Below, piece after piece: positions 55,600 through 64,000 of a stretch of 64,000 nucleotides of DNA. The notes under the pieces were generated by a model that worked only from the letters and a program-made list of their open reading frames with translations, had not been told where the DNA came from and did not search any database. A program made the position numbers and the translations under genes. Numbering within the stretch: position 1 is the stretch's first letter; each line of letters opens with the position of its first letter. This stretch comes from Macropodus opercularis. Its lineage: Eukaryota; Chordata; Actinopteri; Anabantiformes; Osphronemidae. Location: positions 15,645,001-15,709,000 of the forward strand of contig CM061106.1 in NCBI GenBank assembly GCA_030770545.1. Direction: 5' to 3'.

Positions 55600-57578
55600 T
55601 TATTCTGTGAACTGTTCCTGGTTCAGAGCAGGTTAACGTCCAGGAGAAGTTGGTTCTAATGACTCATCTTTTAGTTTAGCAGCCTGTTCTATTAGAAATG
55701 AATGTTTTCTGCAAATGTGTTGCCTCATTCTAGTTAGTCTGCATTAAATTGATTTGTCCTGTGTTTATGTATATATTTTATTATCATAATAGTCCATCAA
55801 AATCAAGCACTAATGACGTACAACTAGAGAAAACTGATTAATGCTCAGGGTTGTACGAGCTAAATGGACATGATTTGTTTCCCGTTCATCATAATTTCAA
55901 CTGGCTCTGGGCTGTAGCTTGATGCTGCGTCAAACAGCTGCTGAATATGAAAAACCTCATTTGTGTTGCAGAGTAGCTCAAGGATCAGACTCATCACTCA
56001 CCACTTCAGCGTTTGTGGCGTTGATCTCCTGTGAACAGTAAAAGCTGTTTGTGTAACATTTCACGACATCAAGGAGTGGTTACAGTTCAGGTTTGCAGCA
56101 GTGTCGACCAGATGTAGTGGCTGTTGTAGCGCAGGTGCAGTTTGCAGCAGCTCCTGGTCTGGTTGTTCCATCTAATGGTTGTGTTTGCTCAGCACATCTC
56201 CTGGATGCGATGGAAACACAGCAACACAGGACATGGAACAGACGTGTTGAGGAACAATGGGACGTCTTTGTTTAGGGAAAAGCTTCTTTTTGTCATGGCA
56301 AACATCAAGTACAACTGAACTGATGTAGGCGTGTGTGGATCTGAGTGAATATATAGCATAATGTGATACCAGCAGTGTTAATCACTGAAATAGGCTACGT
56401 AGTAAACTGCCACGTTCCATCTCTACAGTTAAAGTCATTATTCAGGTTCTCATTGTGGGTCAGTAGCTTTGTATTATAGGTGCGTCTGCGTTGTACGTGT
56501 TGTATTTATTTATACCTTAAACTTGGTAGTAGGCTGCAGCTGGAGGCCGTAGATGCTCTGTCTCAGCTTCAAATGTGAGACGTTAATGTGTGAACCCAGC
56601 TGCCTCCCTCCACAGACCCAAGGCTGCTCGTGTCCTGTCAAACATGAAGCAGTATTTGTTGTCATCATGTCAGATGTGTGTTAGGCAGCAAGCGTAGAAT
56701 TAATATGTTCATCGTGTGAAGGTGGTTGTACATTTATATTCCTGTGATTTTTGATCCAGTCATAATTAATGTGATTTTGATGTGGTCAAGACACAATTTA
56801 CTTTAAATCAAAGTTTAACAGATGAAGTTATCAGTATCAGAAAAACTACTGTGTTGATCTGTGATCTAGAGCAAGTAATGGAACTAAATTAAACTGTGAA
56901 AACAAGTCAGAGACGTATTCTGTGTCTTTCAGCTGTTATGAGTGATGTGGGTGTGTGATGTAATGGAAGCAGTTACTGTTACAAATTACTGACCTGCATT
57001 GACAGACAAGGTTTACTGTGAACAATGCATTTAATACTTAAACAAGGTAACAACATCTCACAGGCAAGTAATCAGTAATCAGATCTGAAAATCTCTGTGA
57101 CAACAGACAACAGCCATAAACTGAGACAGGTCTCAAAACTCTACATAGACAGGAGAACTGAAAAACAAGAAACAGAGACCGACAAGGACAAGATCACAGA
57201 GAGGAGCCTAAATACTAAACTGAGCAGGAAATTAACAACAGGTGTAAATGACCTTTACTTACAAGGAGAACAGGAGCAGAACATGACTATAGCGACTATC
57301 CGACCTTGTTTTAGTCGCCCATGTGAACAGGGAGTCTTAGTTCGAACGCGCTTCAATTAAGTGTCCAGGCGTCAAAGATGTTCCATGATATTTAGTTTAT
57401 TTTATTGTCATACAAAGTAGACGAATATGAATCCTTGTGAAAACGAAGTGAATGAATAATCCACAGAAAAGAAATGTAAAAGATGGCATGAGGTTATGGA
57501 TTAAATGTCTATGGTAGCACCTGCAACATAAAGCGGTACAAAACTGTATGACCTCCCGTTACCGCACAGTGGCCACAC
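55600..57578. other. No gene recognised
   Basis: Plain sequence. The open frames at 56093–56275 and 57097–57360 carry no motif. Confidence 0.45.
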
Positions 57579-57610
57579 CACCTATATATATATATCCTCC
57601 TATATAGGTG
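57579..57610. repeat. AT-rich perfect palindrome
   Basis: CACCTATATATATATAT, then CCTCC, then TATATAGGTG: an inverted repeat around a short spacer. Confidence 0.7.
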
Positions 57611-58028
57611 ATAGACTCACTATGCCACCAGACAGGAAGTGCAAATAGACCACCAACCTTAACCTTAAATCAAACCAAAACAAATAAAAGGAAATAATGG
57701 CTCCTACAATGACATCACAGAGACAAGGACAGACAACACGACAACCTCCCAGCATCGGACTGTGACAGGCACAAGTTGTTCATGTTCTTGTGTCATCACC
57801 TCTCTGCTGGTCCAAACATGACTTTATTACTGATTCAGTGATGGACGTTATTGTTGTGGACTGTGCTCATTGTCTGTGGGCTGTTGTTGAGTGATGCTGC
57901 CTCTAATGAAACATTAGAAGGTGAGTGTGTCCCTGTTAAACTCCCTCCTCACCACCTCCCCCTTCTCCTGCAGGACAACTTTACTCTGCATTCACTGGGT
58001 TTGTATTGAATGATGCTCAGTAATATCA

Positions 58029-58140
58029 AACTAGTATATATATATAAACGTAGCCGTGTCAGATAAACAAGGAAATAGAAGCAAAGGCTGTTGATTCTAA
58101 ATGAAGAGGTTTCAATTCTCTCTAGCGAGTAAAGAGTAGT
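58029..58140. repeat. Dispersed repeat copy (pairs with 25815–25922)
   Basis: Shares TATATAAACGTAGCC, CTGTTGATTCTAAATGAA and GCGAGTAAAGAGTAGT with the 25.8-kb copy, same orientation, with substitutions. Confidence 0.6.
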
Positions 58141-58149
58141 TCCTCACAT

Positions 58150-58305
58150 TATCCAGCGAGTGGCGCTGTAGCTCTATGGCTGATAGCAGCGCTCGCCAGA
58201 AAAGGTAGGCGCGTGTGTGACGTCATCAACCAGTGACGTCGTAGTTTTAAGCACCCTACCGCCACAACGGGAAACAACAGGCAGCGAGACGGCGTAAGTG
58301 TTGAA
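58150..58305 (+). promoter_or_regulatory. CpG-rich promoter-like segment with CRE
   Basis: Contains a CRE TGACGTCA near 58218 and a near-CRE TGACGTCG near 58233 in a CpG-rich block, followed by GACGGC/GTAAGTG, a donor-like site near 58294. This could be a promoter plus first non-coding exon, possibly of the zinc-finger locus at 62 kb on the same strand. No transcript evidence. Confidence 0.4.
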
Positions 58306-58845
58306 ATGAGTCCATTATTCAACGTGAACGACTGGTTGGAAGGAGTTTTCTGACTTTGTACATTGATTCGTTCAGAAGGAGATAAAATCGGTCCACGTGT
58401 CTCTGAACTTCGTTCTTCACTAAGGACACGCTGCAGCATTTTGGAGAAAGTTCATGTTCGTTAACGCAGCAAAGTGTTTTCATCAACGTGTTTTATTTAG
58501 TAGAGATGTGCTTTGTAGCGGATGCTCTGGTACCATGTTGTAGTGTGTTGTGGACTATGAGTAGTGTTAGTTCTTAGTGTTGTTTAGGAGCAGGCCACTA
58601 CTGTTGTCTTACTTCCAGCTCACATCGTATTGTAGTTGCTGGTTCAAAGCTAGAGGCCAGAGATCAGGTGTCCAGGTGTTGTTCATGGTCCAGTCGATAG
58701 AACTAAGACATTTATTTGATGTTGACCAACTGAACGTCTGAGAGACACATGTGTCTTTAGTGTTGACTTCACTGTCACTTGAGGCTGTTGCCCACAAATA
58801 CTTAAAGATTCAATTTGAACCAAATTAAAGCTGTTCTCTGTATGT

Positions 58846-59670
58846 AGATTCAACTTTATTGCCATTACACATGTACAAGGCAACTAAATGCAGTTTAGGT
58901 CTGACCAGAAGTGCAATAAGCAGCAAGTGCAGGATATAGATATGGATAATATTTACAGATGAATATGCTATGGATCTACTATACAGGCTGTGATAACTAT
59001 AATCACAAGTTTACAAATGGATAAATATTTACTGGTTGTTATACTAATCAGGAATATGCAAGTAGACATGAATATGATATGCAGGTTGCTGTTTACAAGT
59101 ATAAATGTGCAATAGTTATGTGCATTTACGGGTGAGTATGTGCAGTGTAGTGTGATGATTATGTACAGTATTAAAGGTGTAATATCAAATAGTGCATTGG
59201 TTATGGGGAGACTGTAGAGATGGAGGATTGGGGCAAAGGAGTCAGTGGGGAGCAGAGTTCAATAAGGAGATGGCTCTGGGAAAACAGTTCCTCAGTCTGC
59301 TGGTTCTTGTCCAGGGGAACCTGAAGTGCCTGCAGCAGAGAAAACCGTCTGTAGGCGGGTGAGAGGAGTCCTCAATACTGTGGCTCGACTCAGACAGCGA
59401 TGCGTGTCCTCAGTGGTTGGAGGTGGAGTCCCTGGGATGTGTTGGGCGGTGTTCACCACCCGCTGCAGCAGAGCATCCCACACCAGACTGTGACTCAATT
59501 GGTTAGGATGCTCTCTACTGAGCAGCAGTAGAAGTTCACCAGCATGGATGAGGGCAGCTGAATTTTCTTGAGTGTTCTCAAGAAGAGGAGGCGCTGGTGA
59601 GCCTTCTTGATCAGGCTAGAGGAGTTGGTGGTCCAGGACGTGTCATCTGAGATGTGGGACTCGTTAACGT
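58846..59670 (-). mobile_element. LINE 3' end (CR1/Rex1 group)
   Basis: The minus strand reads NLSWTTNSSSLIKKAHQRLL then FLRTLKKIQLP and FYCCSVESILTN, the reverse transcriptase C-terminus, with a stop and drift after it. The 3' end is GTAATGGCAATAAAGTTGAATC at 58846–58870. It is related to the plus-strand LINE at 29220–30590, which shares the IIKKAHQRL motif. Confidence 0.8.
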
Positions 59671-59924
59671 GGGTGTGATCGTCATTGGAAGGGAGGTTTC
59701 ATTGTAAAAGGACCTGGACATATATAACTCCAATGAGTTGCGTAGTTGGGCGGAGAGAAGAAGAAACACAGAGAACAAAATACATAGTACAACCAACAGA
59801 GTATAACTAACATTGATTGAGATTATTTAAATAAATTGTAGTGATGAAATTGATTAGTAACAGTCCTGGTAGGTATGATGATAATGATAATGCCATGACA
59901 AGCAGCGACATCTTTAATAACAAC

Positions 59925-59952
59925 AACAGCAATAATAATAATAATAACCATA
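59925..59952. repeat. (AAT)n/(AAC)n microsatellite
   Basis: Runs of AACAACAAC followed by AATAATAATAATAATAA. Confidence 0.8.
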
Positions 59953-60049
59953 CAACGACTATAGATACAGCGATACCAACACCGTGATAACATCATTTGT
60001 GAAAGAAATAAGAGGAAGGTATATCATAACATAACATGTATGCACATTG

Positions 60050-61850
60050 TTGCTCATATAGTTTCCCCCATTATCTCAAAACAGCGAAACGACATAATTC
60101 ACCGCTTGTGGTGATACAGGCATTGGTGCACAGTGCCACTAGTAGACACCAGGGTGATGGGGGAAGGGGATGAGTGTGTCCCTACCATCCCAATGCTCCA
60201 ACAAGTGGCAAGAAAGGACCCAGTAACCAGTGCGCCACATACCTCTCAGGCCCAGAAGGGCAGATGCCTTGAACCGAGGTGTCCACACCTGCCCCCCAGA
60301 CAAGGCTGCAGCAGCCACAGGAACAGCACCAGGAGTCAGGCCCAGCCACTGATGAGCCAGCGCCAGCCCTCCCCGGGAAGAACAGAGCATAAAAGCATAA
60401 GCATTTGTGTGTATAAAGGACATTGGAAGACTACCAGTCTCCAAAGCCTTGTTCAGTGTTTGTGTGTAATATAGTTACAAACTGCATTCCGTTCTGGGAG
60501 GGATGATGGTTGAGGCCGATATTTGAGAGCCAGTCCCCCCGTATGGAGAAAGCCTCTCATAGACCTAGGTGAATAGGTGTAAAATGTAGCTGGAGCATAA
60601 GGCATCAAGGTCAGCAGAGCCAGGTCCCAGACTAGCTCAGCATCCTATCTCACCGGCCCGGCCCAGTCCCACTCTGGGGGACTGACAGACCTGACCAGCC
60701 TGGGGCACCACAGGCAGCGCAGTCAGGGCCTCCCCACCTCCTCTGTCTCACATTCACATCCTCTCCCTCACGCATACTCATGCTCGCCCCGTGTGGTCAT
60801 TCATTCAGACACGCAATTTCTTACATAACACACATCCAGATCCACATGTATCTACACATATCCACCCCCACACACACAAGCCATTAATCCGCACCCACCT
60901 AGATGCACACACACTGTGTAGCTGTGTAGGGGGGTCCGATCCCAGCCCGCGTGCCACAGGGAACCAGAGCCCAGACAAACCTCCCCACCCATCATGCTCC
61001 ATCGCTATCGTGCCCCTGCCGCATCATAGAAGTCCGACCGCTACACCCCGCCCTCACGAAGACGCCCTCACGAAGATGCCCCAGGCGACGGAGCACCCCC
61101 TAGGAGCAGGCAGGCCCCTGCCACGGAACCCCACAGACACTGGGCACCCAAGTCCACACTCCAGGTCCACCCCCCCGCCAGTAGGGAGGTCTGCCCCCGC
61201 CCCCAGAGCTAGCTACCCGCCGACCCACCAACTGGCCGACCCCCAGGCCAGCCCCCGCAGATACCACCCCCCAAATATAGAGGGCCCGTGCGGCCACCCC
61301 ATGATCCCCGACACCTGCCCCCCCGCCCACGAGGACCAAGCAGCACCCCAGCCCCAGGCCTCCCTCAGGTGAGAGTGGAGTTCCAGTCAATGATTTAAGC
61401 AGTCAGACAATGTTTCTAAAATCGTGTAATCTGACAAACTGTTCAAGTAGTGATTGATGCCTAATTTGTTTTTAGTTTTCCAATTCATAAGGATGATTTT
61501 CTTTGCGACGCATAAGGCAGTGAATAGTAGTTGTGACGTGTTTTTCTCTATATTGATCCCTCTTAGATCTCAAGACACAATGTGGGTGATACTGGGATTG
61601 GATACCTTAACCAGGTGTTTGCAAGGCAGTTTTTCAAGCACCGTCCTAGTGATCTGTCATGTGGAGGTGACAGAGAGATGTGTGCTGTTAAAGCCGGAGT
61701 TGACCAGACGCCCATTTAGTGCTCGGGGATCTCGTTTAATTGTGCATTGCTCTTCAGAGCTCCCTGCTCCAGACGCGATGGGCTCCAGTCTGCACAGTGG
61801 TTTCTTAGTTCATACGATAGTTTGGGTCAAAATGCAATCATTTTAAAGCG
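60050..61850 (-). mobile_element. L1/Tx1-like LINE 3' end with C-rich tail
   Basis: On the minus strand about 61400–61600 encodes the C-terminus of an L1-type ORF2: ITHIVS, then LRGINIEKN, then LFTALCVAKKIILMNWKTK and LGINHYLNSLSDYTILE. The long G-rich/C-rich stretch that follows to about 60100 (plus strand very rich in CCCC and CACA) is most simply its 3' UTR. The 193-codon plus-strand proline-rich frame in this tail is a composition artefact. Confidence 0.7.
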
Positions 61851-62051
61851 ACAGTACAAATATTCTTCATATTTCACCTGGCAACCCTGGGTTCCTGGTG
61901 GTTCTATCCTATACTAGCAACAGTGACTGATTTTGGAGCAACAGCTACACTCTGAGCATTCATGCTTATTCTGTGGAGAATAAGACAACTGACTTTTTGT
62001 CTGTTCACCAGAGTTTCCTCAAAATTTCCCTCCACGGCGATCAGGACTGAA

Positions 62052-62237
62052 ATGTTTCAGTGCCAGGTGGAACTGAAAGCAGAGGATGTGGACGTCAATA
62101 AAGATCAGTCCAAGAGCGATACAGAGCAGCACGCTGACCACGCTGGGCTAAAAGCGGCTCATAGTGACACTAAAAGCCTGAACATCAGCCTCAGGCTCCG
62201 TCTGTCACCAGAACAAAGTGGTTGGTGTCAAACCTAG
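62052..62237 (+). CDS. Zinc-finger gene leader exon, altered copy
   Basis: ATG at 62052 opens MFQCQVELKAEDVDVNKDQS, homologous to the leaders at 27.3 kb and 47.2 kb (MDQ changed to MFQ). After KSDTEQHADHAGLKAAHSD the sequence lacks the LTEQDRST/TDQQVGAD part, so about 100 bp is deleted. The frame runs on through what is non-coding in the 47-kb copy. The finger exon lies 1.5 kb downstream on the same strand. Confidence 0.55.
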   Translation: MFQCQVELKAEDVDVNKDQSKSDTEQHADHAGLKAAHSDTKSLNISLRLRLSPEQSGWCQT

Positions 62238-62289
62238 GAAGCAGTTTAGTCTTTGTCTAGACTTTGTCTAAACTGGCTGAATACTGAAG

Positions 62290-62640
62290 GCCACACAACA
62301 GGCAAACACAAGGCAGCTTCATGTGTAGAGCACATTTCACACACAGTTAATTCAAGGTGTTTTATATAGGCAAAGACAGACAGGAAGTGGTGTCAAAATA
62401 AGGTACAGGCACATAAATCACATCAGACAATGTAAAAGGCCTTAAACAAAAATGTTCAGCAGCTCAGTGCATTGAAACTTAAACTTAAAGTTGAGGCGCG
62501 TTTCAGATGGTCTGGAGGTTGGTTCCATTTGTTGCAGCATAGCAGCTAAAAGCAGCTTCAGCCTGTTTGGTTCTGACCCGAGGTTCTAGCAGCCGACTGC
62601 ACCTAAGGATCTAAGAATGAATGAACCCATGTTTGCCAGA
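62290..62640 (-). mobile_element. L2/CR1-like LINE 3' remnant
   Basis: On the plus strand GAGCACATTTCACACACAGT and AATTCAAGGTGTTTTATATAG match the 3' end of fish L2/CR1-like elements. On the minus strand ATKWNQPPDHLKRASTLSLS resembles the LWNxLP...STLSxFK ending of their reverse transcriptase. It sits inside the intron of the 62-kb zinc-finger locus. Confidence 0.55.
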
Positions 62641-62649
62641 TCTCGATCA

Positions 62650-63710
62650 GAAGAGACAGGGTTTGTGGTTCAAGTCCAGGTTCTGCCAGATTCCTGGAGA
62701 AGGTGCTAAATCTTGAACCCTTGGTGCCTGTGCACCAAAACTTGCATCAATAACATACTGATTATTATTGTCGTTGTTATATTAATAGATACGTTTGAAA
62801 TTAGCCAGAATTAAACTACATAAATGTCTATAAACGTCCTGCGAGATTATTTCTGCTGCATGGATCTGTAACATACGTCCTTTGCTTTGGACAATTTCAA
62901 CAAATCTGTATTGTTATTTTAGGCGTTTGTAATATTTATTATGTACAGTAGTTACAGAGACACTGATGTACAGTTATGGAGAACCCTTGGAGAAAATTGT
63001 TACAGGTGAAAATGTTTTGGTTCTCAGAGGCAGTTATATCTTTCAGGCTGAATCTCCTTAAAATCAGCAGCTCTGTCCCAACCAGCCCAACCCAGGGTTT
63101 TATTCTCATTTCCTGCTGATGTCTTACTTTGTCTCCTAACATAATCATACATGTCCTTCCATGACATCATTGGTTGTGTTCCACGTAATAATGTCAGACA
63201 AGCGTGTTCAGCATCTACTAACCAATGGTAGAACAGCTTTTACATGTGAACAGTCATCAACTAGTCTTTGTCTCATTTCTCATCAGGAGTTCTGGCCCTT
63301 TGCTGTTTTAACTCATGTTCCCCCGTGATCATCTGTCTTTGGGCCTTTCTGGATGTTTCCACTGATTCTCTACTTCCCTATTAATGAGATGTGCAGAGAG
63401 AACTTATTTAGGTTCTTTCACAGATCAGCATTTGACCTTTACCTGATGTGTCTGACAATCTCCTTGATTACAGAAAACAATTATCTTCATATATAAAAAC
63501 TTATCTTGACTTAACTTGAGGTTGAAACTCTCATCATAACTAATTATGAAACTCACCATGCAGTTAGTGTAAAATTATATTTCGGAATACATGTAAGTGA
63601 TTCCTCTTAATTAATTAGGATGCGTAAACCACCTTGCTGTCTTTTGGTATTGTAGCTATTTGTACCATCATGAGATTTAATTTTCTCCTCTTCTATATCT
63701 GTCACTGTAG
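62650..63710. other. Intron of zinc-finger locus, no other feature
   Basis: AT-rich sequence ending in TTTTCTCCTCTTCTATATCT and the acceptor CACTGTAG. Nothing else identified. Confidence 0.5.
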
Positions 63711-64000
63711 AAACCCAGAGGTAGAAGGACTTCAAGGCTGCATCTCTGTCAGCAATGTGACCAAGCCTTTACCAGCCCATCAGAGCTAAAGAAGCATCAG
63801 AAGGTTCACTCTGGAGATAAACAATACAGCTGTGACCAGTGTGGAAACGCTTTCACTACCAGAAATAACCGAAAGACCCATCAGCAGCATCATACAGGAG
63901 AAAAACCGTACACCTGCAATGACTGTGGAGCAGCTTTCTACAGCTCAGACGCTTTGAAAATCCATTGTCGTATTCACACTGTAGAGAAACCTCACTGGTG
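63711..64000 (+). CDS. C2H2 zinc-finger protein, finger exon, cut by window end
   Basis: Begins after TCTGTCACTGTAG. It encodes KPRGRRTSRLH and three C2H2 fingers (LCQQCDQAFTSPSELKKHQK, YSCDQCGNAFTTRNNRKTHQ, YTCNDCGAAFYSSDALKIHC) and then runs off the window at VEKPHW. It is a close paralogue of the finger exon at 26265–26973, starting at the same residue after the same acceptor. Finger 2 has Asn-Arg at the position before THQ where the paralogue has Asn-Leu, so the hydrophobic core residue is lost in that finger. Confidence 0.85.

Noticed and set aside
60791..61372. 193-codon proline-rich ORF (plus)
   Set aside because: It lies antisense in the C-rich tail of an L1-like LINE, and its composition explains the lack of stops.

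Overview
The window is eukaryotic genomic DNA from a ray-finned fish, most likely a percomorph teleost. I base this on an intron-containing NLR immune gene of the fish-specific NACHT–LRR–B30.2 type, C2H2 zinc-finger genes with GT/AG introns, fish-type LINEs (Rex1/L2/L1-like), tRNA-derived SINEs, a hAT transposon and LTR-like elements. There are no bacterial operons, ribosome-binding sites or CRISPR arrays. Most long open frames are accidental or belong to transposable elements.

Layout. 0–5.3 kb: no gene recognised; a promoter-like segment, a GCTAGC-type repeat, and a tandemly duplicated CCAAT/CRE segment of about 440 bp. 5.36–9.67 kb: six tandem copies of a ~720-bp unit containing an L2-like 3' tail. 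9.77–11.1 kb: a decayed hAT transposon with recognisable inverted termini, inserted beside a LINE RNase H fragment. 12.1–12.5 kb: a 100-bp-arm inverted repeat. 13.1–14.3 kb: exons of a broken axonemal dynein heavy chain. 17.4–23.6 kb, minus strand: decayed exons for an H2C2 integrase-type zinc domain, an SGNH-hydrolase-like domain and a Ulp1/SENP-like cysteine protease, with one 185-bp exon-containing segment present twice; a SINE and an LTR-like element lie inside. 25.2–25.7 kb: a 21-bp minisatellite. 26.2–27.4 kb: a C2H2 zinc-finger gene (minus). 29–35 kb: LINE remains and one arm of a direct segmental duplication whose other arm is at 49.8–51.4 kb. 37.1–42.4 kb: the NLR gene (plus), the best-preserved protein gene but apparently damaged. 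44.2–45.8 kb: an L2-like LINE. 47.0–47.4 kb: an orphan zinc-finger leader exon (minus). 48.9–49.5 kb: a second LTR-like copy. 52.8–55.6 kb: a nearly intact Rex1-like LINE. 58.8–61.9 kb: 3' ends of two further LINEs. 62.0–64.0 kb: a third zinc-finger locus (plus), which runs off the end.

The genes do not form a pathway. The region resembles a rapidly evolving NLR/zinc-finger neighbourhood shaped by transposons, local duplication, inversion and gene decay. The most unusual item is the integrase/SGNH/Ulp1 assembly at 17.4–23.6 kb. I read it as a decayed composite mobile element or element-derived gene; its unity is inferred, not proven.
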